The notes under the pieces: generated by a model | Told to the model about the DNA's origin: nothing | The model's input: only the letters and a program-made list of their open reading frames with translations | The model's database searches: none | Shown here: piece by piece, positions 1-5,653 of the stretch | How positions within the stretch are numbered: the stretch's first letter is position 1 | Layout: each line of letters opens with the position of its first letter | Position numbers and translations under genes: made by a program | Assembly (NCBI GenBank): GCA_031275515.1 | Contig: JAISOQ010000189.1 | Location: 1-5,653 of the forward strand | Length of the DNA stretch: 5,653 bases | From: Treponema sp. | GTDB taxonomy: Bacteria > Spirochaetota > Spirochaetia > Treponematales > Breznakiellaceae | Direction of reading: 5' to 3'

Positions 1-3000
1 AGGGTCATGATAGAGCTTACGGTAAGGCCGCCGACAAAGGTTTTGCCTATAGGCTGAATAGTATCCGCCCCCGCGCCGGGGAAAAAGGCGATGGGGACCA
101 TGCCGAGGATAGTGGTAAAGCTCGTCATGAGGATGGGGCGCAGACGGTTGCGGCCAGCTTCAATGCAGGCTTCCTTAACCAGCATACCCCGGGCGCGGAG
201 GGTATTGGTGTAGTCCACCAGGACTATGCCGTTGTTGACCACAACCCCAACCAGGGCGACAATGCCTACGGCGGAGAACACCGACATGGCTTCGTTGCCT
301 ATCTTGTAAATCCAGATGACGCCGATAAAGAGGAGCGGGATGGAAAAAAAGATGATCAGGGGGTCCACAAAAGATTCAAACTGGCTTGCCATAAGGCCGA
401 ACACCAGAAATACCGCAACCCCTATGATCAGCATAAAACGCCGGTTATAGGTTTCTACTTCAACGGCTTCGCCTAAGTACCGGACATTAACATTCTCCCT
501 GGGAATAAGGTAGCGTTGTACCGTAGCCTCAAGACGGCGCTGCATGTCCGTGGCGGCTATGCCCTGGGGGAGTTCGCCGGTAACCCGGACCAGGCGCTCC
601 TGGTTTTCCCGCCGTATGGAGGTAGGGGAGCGCCCTTCGGTGATCTTCGCCACATTGGACAGAGAGACGCGGTTACTGTTCCTGCCCATCACGAAAATGG
701 CGTCCAGATTCGGGATGCCGCCCTGACGGTCTGAATCCTGAAAACGGACGACAATGTTGACGAGCCGGTCTCCCTGAGAAATGGTAGTAGCCGTCACGCC
801 GTCCATAGCGGCCCTGATCTCCGACGCAATGGCCGAAAGGGAAATTCCCAAGGCCGCGGCGCGGTCCCGGTCAACTTCGATTTGCAGCTGGGGCGCTCCC
901 TCGTCGATGTTCACCACCGGGTTTTCGATTTCCGGCAGATAGCGGACCATGATTTGCTGAATTTCGTTTGCGGTTTCCGTAAGGGCCTCCGTATCCCGCG
1001 AACTGACGGCGATTTCCACGGAGGATGCAGCGCCCATGGAACGGCCCGCACGGAAAGAGATCCTTGCCCCCGGAAACGCAGTAAGGTAAGGCGTCAGTTT
1101 TTGTATCACCCTGTCGGGAGTATCCGTCTGTTCCGCCGGCGGGGGAAGGGTTATCTGCACCGAACCCTGATTGCTGCCGCTCCGCCGCGACGTAAGGATG
1201 AGGTTTCTGTAGTCTTTAACATTTTCCCTTATGATTTCCGCCAGGTCAAGGACCACGAGTTCCGTCATTTCAATGTTGGTTCCCTGGGGCATGGAGACGT
1301 TGATGTTCACTACATCGTCGGTACGGCTGCGGATGAAAAGGTTCATCCCTATGCCGTTGAACTGAAACAGCGAAAAGGCCAGGATAAAGAGAACCAGGAG
1401 TATTATTAGCAAGCGGTGGTTCAGGCAGTACCCCAGGGCCTGCTTATACCCATTGTCCAGGGAACGGAAAAAGCCCTCCATTTTATCGTCTGCGAAACGC
1501 AGCAGCCGGTTCTTTAGGGGTTTCTGCTTCCGGGTATCCAGTTTGAAAATAGGACCGCAGAGGGCGGGAACCAGGGTAACCGCCACCACCAGGGAACTGG
1601 TCAGAGAAATGACCACCGTAAAGATAAGGTCGTTGAAAAGCTGGCCCATCATCTCAAGCTCGTTTTTATAGATGATGAGAGGCACGAACACGCAGAGGGT
1701 AGTGGTAGTGGAGGTGACGATGGCCCGGATCATCTCCTGGCTTCCCAGAACCGCGGCGATTTCCGGTTTGGCCCCCCGTTCCCGGTAGTTATGGACGTTC
1801 TCAAGGATCACGATGGCGGCGTCTACTGTCATCCCAAGCCCCAGTATGAGGCCGGTCATGGTGAGGAGGTTCAAGGTAAAGCCGAATATGGACATGAACA
1901 TCAGGGTAAGGAGTATGGAAACCGGAATGGAAAGACCGATGATCAGGGCGCCTTTCACATTCCGCAGGAAGATGAAGAGGATGATCATGGCCAGGATGGC
2001 GCCTTGCAAGGCGTTGGAATAAACCTGATTCAGAGTAGCGCTGATAAGGGAGGTGTCATCCGACAGTACCTCTACGGTGATTCCCCTGGGCAGATCTTCG
2101 TTTATTTCCTCCAGGGCTTCCTTTACCCGGTTTGCTACCTGCACAGAATTGCTGTCGCTTTCGCTCTGAACCTGTATATAGACGCCGCTCTGTCCGTTCA
2201 CCGAGACCCGTGCGGCGTTGTCGTTATAAGCAAGGGACACTTCCGCGATGTCCTCAAGGCGCACCACCTGGGAACGGTTCAGCGCGCCCGAAAGACCGGA
2301 CTGGGGAACGTTGACGGTCTTGACCACCAGGCGTTTCACCTGGCCTAAGTCCGCGAGTTCCTGCCGGGTGAGGAGCTGGTAGTCCCGGATCCCCCTGGTT
2401 AGGCTCCCCCCGGACGTGAGGATATTTTGACCCCGCAGGGCCGCTGTCACATCGTTTAAAGTAAGATTGTAGGCCGCAAGCCGGTTTTGGGACACCGCTA
2501 CCCGGACTATCTGGGTGGTCCCCCCGGTGACCTCCGCAGAGGCCACTCCCTCTATCCGTTCAATGCGGGCTTGAATCTCATCCTCCGCAAAGATACGCAG
2601 CTGATCCGGCGGGTAGTCGCCCCTGACCACAAGGCGCATGATGGGCATGGAAGACATATCAAAACGCCGCACCGCAGGGCTTCCGGCGTCGTCGGGCAGG
2701 GAATTGGACAGGCGGGCAACCAGGGTCTGGGCGTCCGCCATAGCCTGATCCATGTCCGTACCATAGGCGAAATTCAGATTGATGGAACTCGATTCAAAGG
2801 CCGAGCTGCTGGTCATGTCCGTAAGCCCCTTGGATGCCGCCAGAGCCCGTTCCAGGGGCATGGTCACGTTTCGTTCCACATCCGCCGGACCCGCACCGGA
2901 AAAAGAAGTGTAAACCGAAAGGACAGGCCGGACTGTAGAAGGGAAGAGGTCCACCGCGATATTCGGAACCAGCGTCGCCGCTATGCCCAATGCCAGGGCG

Positions 3001-3053
3001 TAAAGCACCACGATGGTCACCGGACGCTGCACCGAATACTTCGCGATATTCAT
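1..3053 (-). CDS. RND efflux transporter permease, HAE1 type, 3' end cut by the window edge
   Basis: Inner-membrane pump of a tripartite efflux system; the family exports drugs, detergents or lipids by proton antiport. Reading the minus strand from the ATG at 3053 gives 1017 codons with no stop to base 1. By alignment with AcrB-type proteins only about 15-40 C-terminal residues are missing. Visible landmarks: TM1 near residues 12-31, followed by a VDLFP motif (34-38) typical of the family; a first periplasmic loop of about 310 residues; TM2-TM6 near 344-497; TM7 near 548-566; a second large loop; TM8-TM12 from about 872. TM4 carries GMTVDAAIVILENV (407-420) and TM10 carries VVVNNGIVLVDY (937-948), followed by RLRPILMTS (970-978). 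The start is supported by an AGGAGGAG Shine-Dalgarno 6 bases upstream. Relative to AcrB, the second TM4 Asp is Ala and the TM10 Lys is Asn, as in some HAE1 homologues. Last gene of the operon visible here; substrate unknown. Confidence 0.95.
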   Translation of the reverse strand, partial: MNIAKYSVQRPVTIVVLYALALGIAATLVPNIAVDLFPSTVRPVLSVYTSFSGAGPADVERNVTMPLERALAASKGLTDMTSSSAFESSSINLNFAYGTDMDQAMADAQTLVARLSNSLPDDAGSPAVRRFDMSSMPIMRLVVRGDYPPDQLRIFAEDEIQARIERIEGVASAEVTGGTTQIVRVAVSQNRLAAYNLTLNDVTAALRGQNILTSGGSLTRGIRDYQLLTRQELADLGQVKRLVVKTVNVPQSGLSGALNRSQVVRLEDIAEVSLAYNDNAARVSVNGQSGVYIQVQSESDSNSVQVANRVKEALEEINEDLPRGITVEVLSDDTSLISATLNQVYSNALQGAILAMIILFIFLRNVKGALIIGLSIPVSILLTLMFMSIFGFTLNLLTMTGLILGLGMTVDAAIVILENVHNYRERGAKPEIAAVLGSQEMIRAIVTSTTTTLCVFVPLIIYKNELEMMGQLFNDLIFTVVISLTSSLVVAVTLVPALCGPIFKLDTRKQKPLKNRLLRFADDKMEGFFRSLDNGYKQALGYCLNHRLLIILLVLFILAFSLFQFNGIGMNLFIRSRTDDVVNINVSMPQGTNIEMTELVVLDLAEIIRENVKDYRNLILTSRRSGSNQGSVQITLPPPAEQTDTPDRVIQKLTPYLTAFPGARISFRAGRSMGAASSVEIAVSSRDTEALTETANEIQQIMVRYLPEIENPVVNIDEGAPQLQIEVDRDRAAALGISLSAIASEIRAAMDGVTATTISQGDRLVNIVVRFQDSDRQGGIPNLDAIFVMGRNSNRVSLSNVAKITEGRSPTSIRRENQERLVRVTGELPQGIAATDMQRRLEATVQRYLIPRENVNVRYLGEAVEVETYNRRFMLIIGVAVFLVFGLMASQFESFVDPLIIFFSIPLLFIGVIWIYKIGNEAMSVFSAVGIVALVGVVVNNGIVLVDYTNTLRARGMLVKEACIEAGRNRLRPILMTSFTTILGMVPIAFFPGAGADTIQPIGKTFVGGLTVSSIMT

Positions 3054-3059
3054 GGTTTA

Positions 3060-3067
3060 CTCCTCCT
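3060..3067 (-). promoter_or_regulatory. Strong Shine-Dalgarno of the RND gene, overlapping the adaptor stop codon
   Basis: The minus strand reads AGGAGGAG, 6 bases before the ATG at 3053. Its first two bases lie inside the adaptor's TAG stop (3068-3066). Ribosomes ending the adaptor would sit on this site, which favours re-initiation. It is the best-matching Shine-Dalgarno of the three genes and fixes the RND start. Confidence 0.8.
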
Positions 3068-4097
3068 AGTCTATAATCCGGACGGTATCGCCGTCGGAGA
3101 GGAAGTTCTGTCCCGCCGTCACTATCAGGTCCCCTGCCGCAAGGCCCTCCAAAACTTCCAGGGTGGTTTCGGTTTCCAGCCCCAGGGTGAGGACCCGGCG
3201 TTCTACGGTGTTATCTTCCTTAATGACAAAGGCTATCCAGTTCCCGTAGGTGTTGATGGCCGAAGAACGGGGAATGACCGGCACATTCCGCCGGGAATTG
3301 GTCACTAGGTTCACCGTACCGAACATTCCCGCCTTGATTCGGGAATCAATGCGGCCTGACGGTCCCGGCACGAACCGGAGGCGTATACGCAGGGTACGGC
3401 TTGCCGGGTCCAGGACCGGGCTTACCTCGTCCACCAGGGCGGCGAAATTCTCATTGGGCATGGCCTCAAAGGACACCAGGGCCGGTAGCCCCAGCCTGAC
3501 ATTTGTGGAAAACCGCTCAGGCACGAAGGTCTCCACCGCCAGGGCCGCCAGGTCCCCCACGACGTAGATCACCGTCTGGGCTGAAACAGTGTCGCCGGGG
3601 TTCACCGGCGTCTGGAGGATAGTCCCGGTTATCGTGGAAACCACCGGACTTTGGGAGTAGACCTCCCCGGGCCGGGAGGGGTCCACCGTGGCTACTACCT
3701 GCCCCCGGCTCACCCGGTCTCCCACCCGGAAACGGATCTCCGTGAGTTTTCCCGCCACTGTGGGGTAGATGGCCACTTGGGACCGGGCCAGAACATCCCC
3801 GTTGATTATCACATGGTTTTCTACGGTCCCCAAGACCACCTCGCCTGCCCGGACCGCCGCAGCCTGCCTCTGACTGCCGGGCTGCCCTTGTCCCGCTCTG
3901 GGGCCTCCCGCCGGAGGACCGCCGCCGGCGCCCCCGCCGGGAGGAGCGCCCCTTGCCGGGGCTGCCACGCCCGCCGCCTGTTCCCTTTGCTCCAGAACTG
4001 TACGGATGGTAAGTCCCGCAAAAAGAAGGATCAGGGTAACGATGATCGCCGTCGCCGCTTTTGACGCTTTTCCGCCGCGGTTCCCAGGTTGTTTCAC
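3066..4097 (-). CDS. Periplasmic adaptor (membrane fusion protein) of RND efflux pump, lacking the alpha-helical hairpin (BesA-like)
   Basis: Links the RND transporter to the outer-membrane channel; 343 residues. A short basic N-terminus leads into one hydrophobic segment (about 14-31), probably an uncleaved inner-membrane anchor. Next comes a Gly/Pro/Ala-rich linker (about 41-80). The core then reads: first lipoyl half (about 105-139, with PTVAGKLTEIRFRVGDRV and VATVDP), second lipoyl half (about 150-182, TITGTI and VNPGDTV), beta-barrel (about 186-270, with VSPVLDPASRTLRIRL), and membrane-proximal domain (about 271-343, VPVIPRSSAI, GLETETTLEVLEGLAAGD, GDTVRI). In AcrA-type adaptors a coiled-coil hairpin of many tens of residues separates the lipoyl halves; here about 10-12 residues do. 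The GTG start is chosen because AAGGAG lies 6 bases upstream and it overlaps the TolC-like stop as GTGA. A TTG nine codons upstream has no good Shine-Dalgarno and would place basic and polar residues before the anchor. Confidence 0.93.
   Translation of the reverse strand: MKQPGNRGGKASKAATAIIVTLILLFAGLTIRTVLEQREQAAGVAAPARGAPPGGGAGGGPPAGGPRAGQGQPGSQRQAAAVRAGEVVLGTVENHVIINGDVLARSQVAIYPTVAGKLTEIRFRVGDRVSRGQVVATVDPSRPGEVYSQSPVVSTITGTILQTPVNPGDTVSAQTVIYVVGDLAALAVETFVPERFSTNVRLGLPALVSFEAMPNENFAALVDEVSPVLDPASRTLRIRLRFVPGPSGRIDSRIKAGMFGTVNLVTNSRRNVPVIPRSSAINTYGNWIAFVIKEDNTVERRVLTLGLETETTLEVLEGLAAGDLIVTAGQNFLSDGDTVRIID
3858..3977 (-). repeat. Low-complexity Gly/Pro/Ala-rich linker tract within the adaptor gene
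   Basis: Adaptor residues about 41-80 are almost wholly Gly, Pro, Ala, Arg and Gln, with short runs such as APPGGGAGGGPPAGG (51-65). The DNA is correspondingly very GC-rich, with runs of C and G. It lies between the membrane anchor and the first folded strand, so it is probably a flexible tether. Such tracts are prone to slippage and length variation between strains. Confidence 0.7.
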
Positions 4098-5455
4098 GGT
4101 ATGCTCCTTGTTAAGGCGTTCCAATCAATATTAAGGGCCGCCGCCAGGTCCAGGCTCATGGTTTGATAGGCCAGCTCTCCATTCAGAAGCTGCTGCCGGG
4201 CCTGGGCCATGTCGTTCCGGGCTTCCTGAAGGGTCAGGGATTCTACCGTGCCGTTTCTAAAACCTTCGGCGGTCAGTTCATAGGCCCGTTCGGCGATTTC
4301 TACCCGGAGCCGGGCAATTTCTATGCTGTCCCAGGAAGCCTTGAGGTTCTCCGCCAGGGAACGTATTTCCTGCATAGCCCGATTTTCGGTATCCTTCAAG
4401 TCCAGGCGGGCCTTTTCCACCCCCGCTTCCGCCGCTCCTATGGCCTGATGCCCTTTGGTACCGGGAATCCAGGATTCAACGGGAATGCTCAGGGTCAGGC
4501 TGCCGCTCAGGGAGTCGGAAAAACCGTTCGTTCCGGGTCCCGTACCTCTCCACTGGGCCGACAGGGACAGGGATGGAGACCGGGAATTCTGAAGAGTTTG
4601 ACGCCGGATCAGTTCCAGCCGCTCGATGTTCTGCCGCTGGCTTACAATATCGGGCCGGTTCCCCAGGCGATCCCGGATAAGCTGTTCAGGATCCGCATGT
4701 ATCCGCGCTATTTGCAGTTCCCCTTCAAGGACGATTTTGGCAGGGGAAGCCGCTTCCTGCTCCAGACCCAGGAGCGCGGCGAATTCCCGCAGCTTGACGG
4801 TATAGGCGGCTTCGGACTGGATCAGATTCAGCCGGGCGGTCTCCGCGCTAAGCCTGCTTTGAAGGACCGCAAGCTGTCCGATAAGGCCGTTGGCAAAGGC
4901 CGTCTGATTCTTTTCAAGCTGCTGTTCCGCCAGGGTCTTGATTTCTCCAAGATGGGCAAGGTTTTGTTTTTCCGCCAAGAGGCTGAAAAAGTTTTTGATC
5001 ACCTGGATCTCAAGTTGCCGCCGGGCGTTTTCGTAGCTGAGAAGCTGGGTCCGGTAGGTGAGGTCCAGGATCTTCATCGTCTGGGACAGGGAAGGCCTAA
5101 GCGAGAGAGACAAGCCTGCGGAAGCGGAGTACCCGAACCCGTTTGAGGAGGTAAAGGGCGTACCGGTCAGGAGAGGCGTCTGATAACTTACCCCCCCACT
5201 CAGGCTAATATCGGGGAAAACTTCGGCCCAGAGATTATTTGCCGCAATACCGGCGGTATTCAGATCGATAGAACTCTTCCGTAAGTTCAAACTTTGATTC
5301 AACGCCAGTTCTACCGCCTGTTCGGGGGACAGGAACAGGGTTTCCGGATTCTCCTCCTGCTCCCGTCCGTCCTGGGCCGCCGCTTTTCCCGGTGTAATTC
5401 CCTGAAAGGCAAATATAAGGATCACAGCGAAAAGGCCCCACGAGGGAACGCGCAT
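4094..5455 (-). CDS. TolC-like outer-membrane efflux channel protein
   Basis: Outer-membrane exit duct of the pump; 453 residues from the chosen start, near the usual TolC-family mature core length. Residues 1-27 form a signal peptide: MRVPSWGLF, a hydrophobic core to about 20, then GKAAA before Q28, with no lipobox Cys. Two outer-membrane-efflux repeats follow. The first (about 40-230) has LSPEQAVELALNQSLNLR, a beta-rich stretch (82-122) and a long helix pair with AEQQLEKNQTAFANGLI. The second (about 258-440) has GNRPDI (265-270), a beta-rich segment with SPSLSLSAQW (293-302), and the final helices AYELTAEGFRNGTVESLTLQ. The ATG at 5455 lies 7 bases after AAAGGA; the adjacent ATG at 5458 is an equally possible start. 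An in-frame ATG at 5512 is less likely: it would add 19 residues before the signal peptide, has only a weak AGG upstream, and lies about 5 bases from the predicted transcription start. First gene of the operon, overlapping the adaptor gene by 4 bases. Confidence 0.93.
   Translation of the reverse strand: MRVPSWGLFAVILIFAFQGITPGKAAAQDGREQEENPETLFLSPEQAVELALNQSLNLRKSSIDLNTAGIAANNLWAEVFPDISLSGGVSYQTPLLTGTPFTSSNGFGYSASAGLSLSLRPSLSQTMKILDLTYRTQLLSYENARRQLEIQVIKNFFSLLAEKQNLAHLGEIKTLAEQQLEKNQTAFANGLIGQLAVLQSRLSAETARLNLIQSEAAYTVKLREFAALLGLEQEAASPAKIVLEGELQIARIHADPEQLIRDRLGNRPDIVSQRQNIERLELIRRQTLQNSRSPSLSLSAQWRGTGPGTNGFSDSLSGSLTLSIPVESWIPGTKGHQAIGAAEAGVEKARLDLKDTENRAMQEIRSLAENLKASWDSIEIARLRVEIAERAYELTAEGFRNGTVESLTLQEARNDMAQARQQLLNGELAYQTMSLDLAAALNIDWNALTRSIP
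4104..4109 (-). promoter_or_regulatory. Shine-Dalgarno of the adaptor gene, inside the TolC-like coding end
   Basis: The minus strand reads AAGGAG, 6 bases upstream of a GTG (4097-4095) that shares bases with the TolC-like TGA stop (4096-4094). This GTGA junction is typical of translationally coupled genes. It decides the GTG start over the upstream in-frame TTG at 4124. Confidence 0.75.
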
Positions 5456-5462
5456 CATATTT

Positions 5463-5468
5463 TCCTTT
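5463..5468 (-). promoter_or_regulatory. Shine-Dalgarno of the TolC-like gene
   Basis: The minus strand reads AAAGGA, 4 bases before the ATG at 5458 and 7 bases before the ATG at 5455. The spacing slightly favours the second ATG. It supports a start just ahead of the signal peptide rather than the ATG at 5512. Confidence 0.6.
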
Positions 5469-5523
5469 TGTCTATACCACTTAGATGAATACCCGCAGAT
5501 ACATTTAGACATACCTATATTTC

Positions 5524-5553
5524 ATTCTAAACCTTTGCTTTGAAACAGTTCAA
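5524..5553 (-). promoter_or_regulatory. Putative sigma-70-type promoter of the efflux operon
   Basis: On the minus strand, TTGAAC (5553-5548) matches 4 of 6 bases of the -35 consensus. After an 18-base spacer, TAGAAT (5529-5524) matches 5 of 6 of the -10 consensus. Transcription would begin near 5517, giving a leader of about 60 bases to the ATG at 5455. It lies downstream of the terminator-like hairpin, so the operon would need its own promoter here. Prediction by eye only; other sigma factors are possible. Confidence 0.45.
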
Positions 5554-5554
5554 A
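5539..5554. promoter_or_regulatory. Inverted repeat overlapping the -35 box, possible repressor operator
   Basis: A perfect 6-base inverted repeat, TTTGAA and TTCAAA, is separated by 4 bases. One arm overlaps the predicted -35 hexamer and the other lies in the promoter spacer. This is where a dimeric repressor (efflux operons often use TetR- or MarR-family proteins) would block transcription. No regulator gene is in the window, and a 6-base palindrome in AT-rich DNA can arise by chance. Confidence 0.3.
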
Positions 5555-5598
5555 TAACGTACCTAAGTAAAAGGGATGAATCGTTTTTTTGGTTACAC

Positions 5599-5630
5599 AA
5601 AAAACGCCGGTTCCCGGAGGGTATAACCGG
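5599..5630 (-). terminator. Rho-independent terminator-like hairpin of an upstream minus-strand gene
   Basis: On the minus strand, CCGGTT (5630-5625) and AACCGG (5612-5607) form a 6-bp stem. CCC/GGG pairing inside the loop (5621-5619 with 5615-5613) can extend it past a 3-base bulge. After two bases (CG) comes a run of six T (5604-5599). A minus-strand TAA at 5637-5635 ends a frame a few bases before the hairpin, the usual arrangement at a gene end. Only five codons of that frame lie in the window, so the upstream gene cannot be identified. It could instead act as an attenuator for the efflux operon. Confidence 0.6.
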
Positions 5631-5653
5631 AGACTTATGCCAAAAATGCCCTG

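Noticed and set aside
882..2348. Several plus-strand open frames (175, 72 and 185 codons) opposite the RND gene
   Set aside because: The minus strand carries continuous RND family motifs through the whole stretch, so these are shadows.
2487..3308. Plus-strand open frame of 273 codons spanning the RND-adaptor junction
   Set aside because: It crosses two real minus-strand genes and its composition (rich in Arg, His and Gly) is typical of an antisense shadow.
3880..3970. GC-rich palindromic runs considered as a regulatory structure
   Set aside because: They are explained by codons of the Gly/Pro-rich linker inside the adaptor coding sequence.
4095..4124. Adaptor starting at the TTG at 4124
   Set aside because: The GTG at 4097 has a well-spaced AAGGAG and a coupled GTGA overlap; the TTG lacks a comparable site and gives a 31-base overlap.
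4163..5146. Plus-strand open frame of 327 codons opposite the TolC-like gene
   Set aside because: It lies wholly antisense to a well-supported channel gene, its product has no recognisable domain, and the openness follows from the GC-rich codon use of the true gene.
5456..5512. TolC-like gene starting at the ATG at 5512
   Set aside because: It adds 18-19 polar residues ahead of a good signal peptide, has only a weak AGG upstream, and lies almost at the predicted transcription start.
5576..5626. Plus-strand 16-residue open frame starting MNRFFGY
   Set aside because: It is too short, overlaps the terminator-like hairpin, and has no independent support.
5522..5653. Minus-strand frame open from the right edge to a TGA at 5524-5522 (43 codons), a possible upstream gene tail
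   Set aside because: It runs through the terminator-like hairpin and promoter, uses TTA codons rare in the neighbouring genes, and is short enough to be open by chance.
1..5653. tRNA, rRNA, CRISPR arrays, insertion sequences and att sites
   Set aside because: No such structures, repeats or transposase-like frames were seen; nearly the whole window is explained by the efflux operon.

Overview
The window holds one minus-strand operon for a tripartite RND-type (resistance-nodulation-division) efflux pump. It reads from right to left in the order outer-membrane channel, periplasmic adaptor, inner-membrane RND transporter. The transporter gene fills the left 3053 bases and runs off the left edge. 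I hand-translated it in one uninterrupted frame of 1017 codons from its ATG to base 1 without meeting a stop.

Layout: 5513-5653 is a short AT-richer intergenic region. It contains a rho-independent-terminator-like hairpin for a gene that must lie mostly to the right of the window, then a plausible sigma-70-type promoter overlapped by an inverted repeat. 4094-5455 encodes a TolC-like outer-membrane factor with a signal peptide. 3066-4097 encodes a membrane-fusion (adaptor) protein. 1-3053 encodes an HAE1-type RND permease. The genes are tightly packed: the channel and adaptor genes overlap by 4 bases (GTGA), and the adaptor and RND genes are 12 bases apart, with a strong Shine-Dalgarno overlapping the adaptor stop. 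This implies one transcript and translational coupling. No stretch over 300 bases lacks a gene.

How it works together (family knowledge): the RND trimer captures lipophilic compounds from the periplasm or inner membrane using proton motive force. The adaptor links it to the outer-membrane channel, and substrate leaves the cell. The substrate cannot be read from sequence, and no regulator gene lies in the window.

Organism: a double-membraned bacterium of moderately high GC. The most telling trait is the adaptor, whose two lipoyl half-motifs are joined by only about 10-12 residues, so the usual alpha-helical hairpin is absent. That is the known peculiarity of the spirochaete Borrelia adaptor BesA, and the gene order matches the Borrelia besC-besA-besB order as I recall it. 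A spirochaete of higher GC than Borrelia, for example Treponema-like, is my best inference but is not proven.

Nothing here looks like a wholly undescribed system. The points most worth a second look are the hairpin-less adaptor with its Gly/Pro-rich linker, the reduced proton-relay residue set in the RND protein, and the promoter/operator region.
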